A stretch of DNA of 5,635 nucleotides from Candidatus Hodarchaeota archaeon (GCA_016840025.1 JAEOTF010000283.1:1-5635); one strand, 5' to 3'. Shown: positions 1 through 5,635, counted from the first letter of the stretch. Translations and numbers: made by a program. The notes: generated by a model not told the origin, from the sequence alone.

Positions 1-1
1 T

Positions 2-784
2 CATCCAGTTAATAATGCAGACTATTATTTATTCGAACGGTTAAGTTTAAAACCCAATTCATTACTAGGTGATTTCGAAGTAGACATTACAATTGATGAC
101 AGACACTTCATCCCCACACCTGCTCAGCAAAGAGCGTGGATCTCATCGCCCGCTCTATCTGAATTAGTCGCCTACAAAGTTTCACATAAGGATTATTATC
201 CACTTATATCAAGCAATGCAGAATTTATTGAATTTTTAAGGAATAATGAATGTATTCTGCTTAAGATCCCTAAGGAAAATCTCAATGATTTTGTCTCCGA
301 TAGAGAATTAAAATATTTTCTGTTATTCGATTCATATGTGAAATCAAGAAATTATTTTATATTTCCTAAAGAAAGAGGGAAAAGATTTAAAGGCAAAAGA
401 AGAAGAAGACAATTTGAGAGTAAGGGGGAAAAAGACGAATACGAAGATAAAAGGAATAGAGACGTTGAAAGAAAACACGCTGCGTATCTAGCAAAAATGC
501 TTGATGCATTCTATAGAATTAGGATATCCCAAGGGTATTTTTACGAAAATGAAAGGACAACCAATATATTCGGATCGGATCGATTGCATCTAATATGTGG
601 ATCGAAAGGATTTAAGTTCTCTATGGATGAGAGAGCGTATAGAGCGAGGAGATGGAAGTATCTTTGTGATGAGGCAAAAAAAATTGGTCTTAAAATAGAA
701 AATTTTTCAGAAAGTAATCCTACATTAAATTGTGGCACAATCCTGCCTTATAGATGGCAAGTGTTTAAATTGTCAAAAGATTAG
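2..784 (+). CDS. Unrecognised protein, C-terminal part (5' end outside window)
   Basis: Frame 2 is open from the left edge to the TAG at 782-784, giving 260 residues. A later GTG at 338 is in frame, but it has no Shine-Dalgarno sequence and 112 open codons precede it, so I treat the gene as truncated by the window edge. I do not recognise the family. The first ~110 residues are mixed alpha/beta in character with no membrane segment. Residues ~123-136 form a dense basic patch (KERGKRFKGKRRRR), followed by a highly charged stretch to about residue 157. The last ~100 residues are aromatic- and Lys/Arg-rich and contain a Cys pair about 47 residues apart. The basic patch could suit nucleic-acid or acidic-surface binding, but that is inference only. 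The gene is convergent with the ECF ATPase gene and overlaps its end by 12 bases. It is probably a cytoplasmic protein. I am confident it is coding and not confident of any function. Confidence 0.75.
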   Translation, partial: HPVNNADYYLFERLSLKPNSLLGDFEVDITIDDRHFIPTPAQQRAWISSPALSELVAYKVSHKDYYPLISSNAEFIEFLRNNECILLKIPKENLNDFVSDRELKYFLLFDSYVKSRNYFIFPKERGKRFKGKRRRRQFESKGEKDEYEDKRNRDVERKHAAYLAKMLDAFYRIRISQGYFYENERTTNIFGSDRLHLICGSKGFKFSMDERAYRARRWKYLCDEAKKIGLKIENFSESNPTLNCGTILPYRWQVFKLSKD

Positions 785-2152
785 ATCAAGATCATGTGTA
801 ATACACAATATAGATTTACCCATGTTTAAGGCGTTTCGCATAGCTTCTCTTATAATTTGCTTTTCCTTTATACTCTGGAACTGAGAAGGCTCATCCAATA
901 TAAGTATGGGTGTATCCATTGCAAAGGTTGATGCTAATCCTAAACGTTTTTTCTCAGATCGATTAAGATCTTGTGGATGATGCTTTGCTTTCTCTCTAAG
1001 CCCAAATAATTTAAGGGCCCATTCAGTCAGATTAATACATTTTTCATCTGAATAACCTAAAAATTTTGGTCCTGATAAAACTTCATCCCATATCTTAGTA
1101 GAAAATATCTGAAGATCCGGATTTTGGAAAGCATAGCTAGCGATACGTGCTACTTTCCATAAAGGTTCCTTAGCAGGATTAATTCCGTTTATTAAAACAG
1201 ATCCTTCTATTGGTTTTAGTAATCCAATAATTAATTTTGCAAGCGTTGTTTTACCGCAACCATTTGGTCCTGTTATCCAAAGACATTCCCCACGCTGAAC
1301 ATTTAGACTAATATTATTAATAATATTGGACTGTTGTTTGGAATAGCTGAAGCATAAAATTTTAGATTGAAGAGATGGATTAAATTTACTTTCTTTTTTA
1401 TTTGTTTTATTTTTGTTTTTTGTAAACGCAATTGATGTATCTAACTCAGAAACATTGATATTTTCAATACGCCCCTTTTTATTATTTACTGAAAAATTTG
1501 AAATGCCCGATTTAAGTGTTAATACGTGAGATGCAATAGAATAGATATCAGGAGCTGGTTCATCGGACAATATAATAATTGCTTTATTCTCTTTTGCATA
1601 TTGAACAAGTTCCTTCAGAAATAGATGTCTTGCATATGGATCTAATTCTGACAAAGGCCTATCTAGTATCCAAAGTTTTGGTTTTAAAACAAATGAACTC
1701 GAAATTACTATTCTTTGTATTTCACCTCCAGAAAGAGATCTTGGATCTCGTGACATTAAATGTGCAATACCAAATTTACCTGCAATCACATTTATTCTTC
1801 GTAGCATCTCCTCTGGTTCTATTCCTCTCATTTCTAGGCCACATGCAATTTCTTCTTTTACATTTGATTTTATTGCGGTTAGCTGTGAGTATGGATTCTC
1901 AAGTGTAATTGCTAGATCCGGCGGAGGATTCTCCTTCTTCAGGTTTATGTCCTTAAATATAATTTGCCCGGATACAATGGCTTCCGGTTTTACATGAGAA
2001 AGGACTCCAGCCATTGCAAGACAAGCTGTCGTTTTTCCAGAGCCACTATCTCCAACTAAGAAACAAATATCGCCTTCCTCCAATCTAAAATTTATATTTT
2101 TTATTAGCGGATGATCAGGGTATTGTATAGAAAGATTTCTTACTTCTAACAT
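773..2152 (-). CDS. ECF transporter ATPase, two fused ABC domains (EcfA-EcfA type), C-terminally short
   Basis: This 459-residue cytoplasmic protein carries two ABC ATPase domains and would energise the ECF importer encoded just upstream. NBD1 (residues 1-~215) has Walker A GDSGSGKTT (34-42), signature LSGGE (140-144), Walker B LWILD (160-164) and D-loop SELD (168-171). Its catalytic Glu is Arg165, the switch-His position is Asp197, and the Q-loop Gln is Glu85. A Lys/Asn-rich linker spans ~222-262. NBD2 (~263-459) has Walker A GPNGCGKTT (295-303), Q-loop Q343, Walker B LILDE with Glu421, and His453. Its signature is degenerate (LNRSE, 396-400), and it has no recognisable D-loop (SQFQ, 423-426). 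The two halves therefore complement each other to make one canonical ATP site. The protein ends six residues after His453, without the final strand region seen in NBD1. The ATG lies 7 bases after the T-component stop with no clear Shine-Dalgarno, which suggests translational coupling. Family assignment is very secure. Confidence 0.95.
   Translation of the reverse strand: MLEVRNLSIQYPDHPLIKNINFRLEEGDICFLVGDSGSGKTTACLAMAGVLSHVKPEAIVSGQIIFKDINLKKENPPPDLAITLENPYSQLTAIKSNVKEEIACGLEMRGIEPEEMLRRINVIAGKFGIAHLMSRDPRSLSGGEIQRIVISSSFVLKPKLWILDRPLSELDPYARHLFLKELVQYAKENKAIIILSDEPAPDIYSIASHVLTLKSGISNFSVNNKKGRIENINVSELDTSIAFTKNKNKTNKKESKFNPSLQSKILCFSYSKQQSNIINNISLNVQRGECLWITGPNGCGKTTLAKLIIGLLKPIEGSVLINGINPAKEPLWKVARIASYAFQNPDLQIFSTKIWDEVLSGPKFLGYSDEKCINLTEWALKLFGLREKAKHHPQDLNRSEKKRLGLASTFAMDTPILILDEPSQFQSIKEKQIIREAMRNALNMGKSILCITHDLDLIF
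1391..1421 (-). repeat. Low-complexity A/T tract encoding the inter-domain linker
   Basis: On the + strand this stretch is almost pure T with only three G/C bases. Read on the - strand it encodes the Lys/Asn-rich part of the linker between NBD1 and NBD2 of the ECF ATPase (around residues 245-255, KNKNKTNKKE). Such tracts are prone to slippage, but the reading frame is intact across it. It is probably a drifted, unconstrained linker rather than a functional element. Confidence 0.6.
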
Positions 2153-2159
2153 AGGATGC

Positions 2160-2867
2160 TTACCATGAGACTAATATGAGTGTTGCTATCAGAACAAAAA
2201 ATGATAGGGCTATTGCAACTAAATCAATAATCACAAATTTGTTTTTTGTTAAATGTGTTTTTCTCTGTGAGAGATGCAAGCCTCTTGTATATATTGATGC
2301 AGCGCTTTCCTCTAATTCGAACATAATTGAAGAAAATAATGGATAAAGTATAAGTGAAATTGCTTTTAATCTAGATTTTATGCCTTTTAAAACAAATCCT
2401 CTTGCCTGTTGAGCAATTAGAATTTCCTTTGTTCTTTCTCTAAATCTTGGGATAAGAAATATTGATTTAAAAACCACATATATCATGGAAAGATTCATTT
2501 TTAAGTCAATAAGGAAGGAAAATAGTTCTTCCGATGATATTGATCTAATGAGAAATAAAAATGCAGCCATTAAAGCTCCAATCCTAAAAAATCTATTTCC
2601 TGCAACATAAAGACCTTCCGGATTAAAAACAAATCCTTGTTCGATACTGATGCAGTGGATAATTGATAAGAATATACCTGCTGTTATTAGAAGCCTAAGA
2701 AAGATTTTACCTGGATCCTGAGAAGACGACGGTTTTAGAAATATCCAAATTATTAACCATCCGAGCAAAAGAAAAAATATTTGGTATGTAAAGGGCAAAT
2801 AAAAAACTGTTAACACATAACATATAGCTAAAATAAATTTAGTTGCTGGATGTAATTTAACACGCAT
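2160..2867 (-). CDS. ECF transporter T component, energy-coupling membrane protein (EcfT family)
   Basis: This 235-residue integral membrane protein would couple ATP hydrolysis by the downstream ATPase to the ligand-binding S protein upstream. It opens with the typical T-component entry motif HPATKF (6-11). Hydrophobic segments lie near 11-43, 57-72, 96-109, 126-140, 169-183 and 211-233. The cytoplasmic coupling region holds the two short motifs that dock into the ATPase grooves. The first is canonical, ARG within AQQARGF (155-157). The second is a variant, TRG within IYTRGL (194-196), where Ala-Arg-Gly is usual. The length is close to the family norm. The ATG lies 24 bases after the S-component stop and 7 bases separate its own stop from the ATPase start, so the three genes form one operon. 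I see no convincing Shine-Dalgarno before the start. Assignment rests on motif and context and is secure. Confidence 0.92.
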   Translation of the reverse strand: MRVKLHPATKFILAICYVLTVFYLPFTYQIFFLLLGWLIIWIFLKPSSSQDPGKIFLRLLITAGIFLSIIHCISIEQGFVFNPEGLYVAGNRFFRIGALMAAFLFLIRSISSEELFSFLIDLKMNLSMIYVVFKSIFLIPRFRERTKEILIAQQARGFVLKGIKSRLKAISLILYPLFSSIMFELEESAASIYTRGLHLSQRKTHLTKNKFVIIDLVAIALSFFVLIATLILVSW

Positions 2868-2891
2868 TATTCTAATGATAAAATCTTTGGT

Positions 2892-3473
2892 TTATTTTTG
2901 TATAAATAACTTTCCCTTAGGAAATCTGTGATAAATTCTTTTTGGAATCGCCTTTAGAAGAGAAAATACAATAATACTAGTAGCTAGCTTATCGATTGGA
3001 TCAGTTGCCAAACCTCCTAAAATAACACTTTCGAGCAAATTATTTCCCATAGCTTTAAAAAATGCGGTTGCCGCATCTGTACCAGCTAGACTAACTCCTC
3101 CATAAAAATATGTGGTGATAGGTGCTGATACAATAGCGGCAACAATCCCTATAAAGACACCTCCGAGTATGGTGATAGGTATGGATTTTAAAAATTTATA
3201 CTTGACAAGGATTGAAACACAAATGGATATGACTATTGCTGTTCCTACATACGCAAGTGCTGTAGGAGTAATGAGAATTGAAGATATTAGCAGGGATAAA
3301 ATACCTGCAGCAGCTCCAAAAATCCAGCCTCCTAATGCAGCAGCTATGAAGGTTCCTATACTATCAAGATATATGGGTAATTTAACAATCCCAACAATGG
3401 CACCAATTCCTACGTTCAAAGATGCACAAAAGGCCAAAAAAACTAGTTGAAATGTGTCCCATTTTCTCATCAT
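2892..3473 (-). CDS. ECF transporter S component, substrate-binding membrane protein, ligand unknown
   Basis: This 193-residue, very hydrophobic protein has about five or six membrane segments (roughly 8-30, 40-66, 70-90, 98-119, 137-154, 163-176) and a basic C-terminal tail (PKRIYHRFPKGK). It is the first gene of the operon, followed by T and ATPase genes, as expected for the ligand-capturing subunit of a dedicated ECF importer. Recognisable features are the small-residue face in the first helix (AFCAS, 14-18) that in this superfamily packs against the T protein, the YLDSIGT motif (35-41), a Gly-rich loop at ~125-132 and the DPIDK motif (158-162). The last four resemble an S-component subgroup whose ligand I cannot name. 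Vitamins or modified nucleobases are typical ECF ligands, but choosing one would be a guess. Two ATGs stand in tandem. GGAG (3482-3479) lies 5 bases before the first and 8 before the second, so Met2 may be the true start. Confidence 0.88.
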   Translation of the reverse strand: MMRKWDTFQLVFLAFCASLNVGIGAIVGIVKLPIYLDSIGTFIAAALGGWIFGAAAGILSLLISSILITPTALAYVGTAIVISICVSILVKYKFLKSIPITILGGVFIGIVAAIVSAPITTYFYGGVSLAGTDAATAFFKAMGNNLLESVILGGLATDPIDKLATSIIVFSLLKAIPKRIYHRFPKGKLFIQK

Positions 3474-3476
3474 TAT

Positions 3477-3482
3477 CTCTCC
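3477..3482 (-). promoter_or_regulatory. Ribosome binding site of the S-component gene
   Basis: Reading the - strand, GGAGAG precedes the tandem ATGATG. Spacing from GGAG is 5 bases to the first ATG (3473-3471) and 8 to the second (3470-3468). The second spacing is nearer the usual optimum. This is the only clear Shine-Dalgarno in the ECF operon. Confidence 0.65.
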
Positions 3483-3502
3483 ACAATCAATTAGCTCATT
3501 TC

Positions 3503-3531
3503 ATTCAAATGATATAAATCACATCGGTCAT
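3503..3531 (-). promoter_or_regulatory. Weak candidate promoter for the ECF operon
   Basis: On the - strand ATGACC (3531-3526, 4 of 6 matches to TTGACA) is followed after 17 bases by TTGAAT (3508-3503, 4 of 6 matches to TATAAT). This would give a leader of roughly 20-25 bases carrying the Shine-Dalgarno. The matches are mediocre and the region is AT-rich, so this is a tentative placement. The perfect palindrome at 3550-3569 would lie about 20 bases upstream of the -35 box. Confidence 0.25.
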
Positions 3532-3549
3532 TTGCATCATCTTTTTTTC

Positions 3550-3569
3550 CACCTGAATTAATTCAGGTG
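3550..3569. promoter_or_regulatory. Perfect 20-bp palindrome, candidate operator between divergent genes
   Basis: The sequence CACCTGAATTAATTCAGGTG is identical to its reverse complement over all 20 bases. It lies in the 198-base spacer between the ECF operon start (3473, - strand) and the vWA gene start (3672, + strand), 76 and 102 bases from the respective start codons. It is not followed by a proper T-run on either strand (TTTAAATT on +, GGAAAAAAAG on -), so a dimeric regulator's operator fits better than a terminator. The cognate regulator is not in the window and I do not recognise the site as a known consensus. Confidence 0.6.
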
Positions 3570-3591
3570 TTTAAATTCCTATATGTTTTTT

Positions 3592-3597
3592 CACCTG
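3592..3597. promoter_or_regulatory. Additional half-site CACCTG next to the palindrome
   Basis: CACCTG repeats the outer six bases of the palindrome arm, 22 bases beyond its right end. Like the left arm it follows a T-run (TTTTTT here, TTTTTTTC there). It could be a secondary operator half-site, or it could pair in RNA with the middle CAGGTG (3564-3569) as an alternative to the palindrome's own hairpin. A six-base match alone is weak. The proximity and shared flanks make it worth recording. Confidence 0.35.
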
Positions 3598-3626
3598 GAA
3601 ACATCTGTCTTGTTTATCTTAAGTTT

Positions 3627-3632
3627 TAGAAT
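3627..3632 (+). promoter_or_regulatory. Candidate -10 element for the vWA gene
   Basis: TAGAAT matches TATAAT at five of six positions and lies 39 bases before the ATG at 3672. No convincing -35 box stands at 16-18 bases upstream, so the assignment is weak. The half-site at 3592-3597 would overlap the -35 vicinity. Confidence 0.25.
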
Positions 3633-3659
3633 TAATTTCTTAGTAAAAATAGCGAAAAT

Positions 3660-3664
3660 GAGGT
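3660..3664 (+). promoter_or_regulatory. Ribosome binding site of the vWA gene
   Basis: GAGGT lies 7 bases before the ATG at 3672. This good Shine-Dalgarno supports the annotated start, even though it gives the protein an unusually long polar stretch ahead of its hydrophobic signal segment. Confidence 0.7.
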
Positions 3665-3671
3665 AAGAAAA

Positions 3672-4517
3672 ATGGAAAAACAAAAAAAAGGGGAAAATAC
3701 GGAATCAAAAGAACTACCAAGTTTAATCTTACATTGGAGTTACTGCCAAAGCCGAAATCATTTTAGATTGAGCAGCCTATTTCTGTTCTGTGTGATTCTT
3801 TTCTTTATAAACTCGTGTTCATCATCCGAAGCAGGCGATACATCTGATATATCTAAATCAAATCCTCCTTACAGCATCTGCGGAATCGATGGTTCAGGAT
3901 CATATAACTTCCATGAAGCTTCGAAAGAAAAGATACAGAGTCTTATTAATCACCTTCCAGCTGGAGCAACGATTAGCATCAGGTGGATAACCACAGATAG
4001 CTACCTTCCTTCCAACTCTATTCTTACAGAAACTCTTCCTACTGTAGATACAGATCAAGATATAAACGTTTTCAACAAAAAGCAGAAAATTTTGAAAATT
4101 GTTGAAGGAAAAAGGCTGCAAGAAGCAAGGGATGAACTCGTTTCTCAGGTCAATCAAACACAGAGACCAAAGTCAGAGTACACCGACATATTTGGATTTT
4201 TGGTTGTATGTGCGGAACGAATGATTGGATCTAGAGATCGTGATTTCCACATTGTGATTTGTACGGACCTCAAGAATAACGTTGATAAATATCACAAATT
4301 TATAAACGAAAAATCTCTTGATGGAGCAATGGTCCATATTTTGGCTTATGAACATACCGATCCTCAATCTCGCATCGTTTGGACAGAGCAGTTTTTGAGT
4401 TGGGGAGCAAAGCAAGTTCGTTATTACGCTCCGGATGAAGAGCTTCCCAATATTTTCCATGAGATGCCAAAACAAAAGGGAACAAACACGATTGAGCCAA
4501 AAGGAGGATTGAATTGA
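3672..4517 (+). CDS. Membrane-anchored von Willebrand factor A domain protein, probable lipoprotein
   Basis: This 281-residue protein has a polar, basic N-terminus (1-32), a hydrophobic segment (~33-46) and a lipobox-like INSC ending in Cys49, followed by a Ser/Asp-rich spacer. This suggests an exported lipoprotein. The 32 residues before the hydrophobic core are long for a signal peptide, so an uncleaved membrane anchor is an alternative. A TTG at residue 33 could be a later start but lacks a ribosome site. The rest (~66-260) fits a vWA fold. It has DGSGS (73-77) in the D-x-S-x-S MIDAS position, Thr171 as the likely MIDAS Thr, and IVICTD with Asp199 as the third metal ligand. All expected ligands are present, so divalent-metal-dependent protein binding is plausible. 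The final FLSWGAKQVRYYAPDEELP region resembles the closing helix and strand of the fold. It is coupled to the next gene, its likely membrane partner. The biological role is unknown. Confidence 0.8.
   Translation: MEKQKKGENTESKELPSLILHWSYCQSRNHFRLSSLFLFCVILFFINSCSSSEAGDTSDISKSNPPYSICGIDGSGSYNFHEASKEKIQSLINHLPAGATISIRWITTDSYLPSNSILTETLPTVDTDQDINVFNKKQKILKIVEGKRLQEARDELVSQVNQTQRPKSEYTDIFGFLVVCAERMIGSRDRDFHIVICTDLKNNVDKYHKFINEKSLDGAMVHILAYEHTDPQSRIVWTEQFLSWGAKQVRYYAPDEELPNIFHEMPKQKGTNTIEPKGGLN
4502..4507 (+). promoter_or_regulatory. Ribosome binding site selecting a TTG start
   Basis: A perfect AGGAGG lies inside the last codons of the vWA gene, 6 bases before TTG at 4514-4516. It decides the start of the next gene: the first in-frame ATG is 45 codons later and would discard the first membrane segment. 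Confidence 0.8.
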
Positions 4518-5635
4518 CCTGGGTTGTCCTCGGAATTATCCTTTCCATTATAGTACTACTTCCACAACGATCGAGACGATTCTTAACCCAGTTTTTTCTA
4601 TTTCTCGTAACGCCGTTTCGAAACCTCACAACACACTGTAACCAATATATGACTGGATTTTCTTCAAACTGCAAAAAACTACTCAATTGTGCACGTATTC
4701 ACTCCGATTATTTAACGCGAGCTTTGGGTTCTTTAACAGTATTTGGAATAACGATTGTATGCATATGTGCAGATCTTGATGTGGTCATTCTTTCTCTGGA
4801 TGGTATTGGATTGGGAAATGGAGAATTTGTCTTGTTTACCTCCATGGGTTTCAATCCAGCAGTGACAATGGGCATTGCTCTCATAGGGGCTGCGATTGTT
4901 TGGGGAGCTGTTTTGATGGATATCTATAAAGTCACAAATTGGCTGCCGGAATCATTTATTCAAAATCCTATATTTAGTAAAGCCATTAAATATATTGCTA
5001 TTTCGATAATCACCCTCATTCTTATAGCCCTCGTGGGGTTAGCAAGCTACAGATACAACTCTCTCAGTTTGGTTGAAGCTGATATAGAGAATTTGTTTAC
5101 CAATGCTAAAGGCGAATATGACATCGCTTTGCTAGGCGCTCAGAAATCTGAGCTTGTCCTTATTATTTTTATCATCATCCAAATATCCACTTTAGCAACC
5201 GGTATTGTAGGAGCGACCTTGCTTCCCAAAATAGCTATGGTCTGTGCTTGCCTTGTGTTGGGCATCTTTTTTGCCCCTGTTGCGATCTTTTTTGCTCTAG
5301 GAAAGCTTTTTGAAACCCTGGTGACCCTACTTTATAACATCATACTCTCGGTTTTTAGCATAATCACTGGTTTTTTCAATGGAGTGAGCAGACAACTGCA
5401 AGAACTGACAAGAGTTGACGATTCTGTCGATGAGGATGAAGAGGAAGTAGAGGAAAGCCAAATTGTGGCGAGGAATGTTTTAACTGAAACTCAGGAAGCA
5501 AATGATAGGAGGACTCATCACAGTAGAGAAAGGGGAGCATCTTCTTTGAACCGAATACAGAATCCTAGAGAAACTCAGCAGCCTAAAATTCAAAATATAA
5601 ATCCTTCACAAGAACACAATGCTCCTCTTCAGGAA
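4514..5635 (+). CDS. Polytopic membrane protein with acidic, polar C-terminal tail (3' end outside window)
   Basis: The frame is open from a TTG at 4514 to the window end (374 residues, no stop). The TTG overlaps the preceding TGA stop (TTGA) and follows a perfect AGGAGG, so the two proteins are translationally coupled and probably work together. Membrane segments are visible near 3-16, 71-90, 116-135, 161-179, 213-237, 239-261 and 266-287. The region 17-70 is amphipathic and contains Cys42, Cys53 and Cys59. After the last segment comes an acidic cluster (DDSVDEDEEEVEE, 302-314), then a Gln/Asn/Arg-rich, low-hydrophobicity tail that looks disordered and continues beyond the window. I do not recognise the family. 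A many-helix membrane protein with a long polar tail recalls channel-forming subunits of secretion or conjugation systems, but no diagnostic motif supports that. Confidence is high that it is a real gene and low for any role. Confidence 0.82.
   Translation, partial: MTWVVLGIILSIIVLLPQRSRRFLTQFFLFLVTPFRNLTTHCNQYMTGFSSNCKKLLNCARIHSDYLTRALGSLTVFGITIVCICADLDVVILSLDGIGLGNGEFVLFTSMGFNPAVTMGIALIGAAIVWGAVLMDIYKVTNWLPESFIQNPIFSKAIKYIAISIITLILIALVGLASYRYNSLSLVEADIENLFTNAKGEYDIALLGAQKSELVLIIFIIIQISTLATGIVGATLLPKIAMVCACLVLGIFFAPVAIFFALGKLFETLVTLLYNIILSVFSIITGFFNGVSRQLQELTRVDDSVDEDEEEVEESQIVARNVLTETQEANDRRTHHSRERGASSLNRIQNPRETQQPKIQNINPSQEHNAPLQE

Noticed and set aside
571..603. Cluster of GATC and GGATCG repeats
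   Set aside because: It consists of only a few copies inside coding sequence with no regular spacing, consistent with codon choice.
541..738. Antisense open frame within the left gene
   Set aside because: It lies wholly opposite a longer open frame, has no ribosome site and its sequence shows no recognisable motif.
795..807. Small inverted repeat TGTGTAATACACA near the convergent gene ends
   Set aside because: It is a 5-bp stem without a T-run and lies inside the ATPase coding sequence, so it is not a credible terminator.
1579..1908. Sense-strand open frame, Leu-rich, inside the ATPase gene
   Set aside because: It is antisense to strongly conserved ABC motifs, so its open reading is a by-product of that gene.
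3112..3450. 112-codon open frame opposite the S-component gene
   Set aside because: The opposite strand encodes a convincing S component. The Pro/Ile/Thr-rich translation is what antisense to a hydrophobic gene yields.
3550..3580. Palindrome read as a rho-independent terminator
   Set aside because: No T-run of useful length follows on either strand, the stem is only moderately GC-rich, and it lies upstream of both divergent genes rather than after a gene.
3474..3671. Riboswitch ahead of the ECF operon
   Set aside because: I looked for TPP, cobalamin, FMN and preQ1 hallmarks on the - strand and found none. The likely leader is too short for most classes.
3900..4686. Three - strand open frames opposite the vWA and membrane protein genes
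   Set aside because: They are shadows of the vWA gene and the start of the next gene, both of which have strong ribosome sites and domain evidence.

Overview
This is an AT-rich bacterial window, densely coded, with Shine-Dalgarno start sites at several genes and standard codon use. Nothing in it fixes a taxon. A likely lipoprotein and a vitamin-type ECF importer fit many low-GC bacteria, including host-associated ones that salvage cofactors. I see no rRNA, tRNA, CRISPR array, transposase or integrase, and no gene-free stretch longer than 198 bases.

Left part (2-784, + strand): the C-terminal 260 residues of an unrecognised protein that enters from outside the window. It has a strongly basic patch in its middle. 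Its 3' end overlaps, tail to tail, the 3' end of the next operon.

Centre (773-3473, - strand): a complete three-gene ECF (energy-coupling factor) importer operon, transcribed in the order S component (3473-2892), T component (2867-2160), fused double ATPase (2152-773). The S protein would bind the small ligand in the membrane, the T protein would couple it, and the two-domain ATPase would power uptake. The ligand cannot be named. The ATPase is strikingly asymmetric. NBD1 has lost its catalytic Glu, switch His and Q-loop Gln but keeps its signature and D-loop. NBD2 is the mirror image. The predicted result is one competent and one dead ATP site. NBD2 also stops six residues after its switch His, exactly at the convergent overlap.

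Divergent spacer (3474-3671): holds a perfect 20-bp palindrome (3550-3569) and an extra half-site (3592-3597). These are candidates for an operator shared by the importer operon and the rightward genes.

Right part (3672-5635, + strand): two translationally coupled genes. The first encodes a probable lipoprotein or membrane-anchored von Willebrand factor A (vWA) protein with a full MIDAS metal site. The second starts at a TTG overlapping the first gene's stop and encodes a polytopic membrane protein with an acidic, polar C-terminal tail that runs off the window. Together they look like a membrane complex of unknown purpose. Sampled GC content is higher here than in the ECF operon, so the two halves may have different histories.
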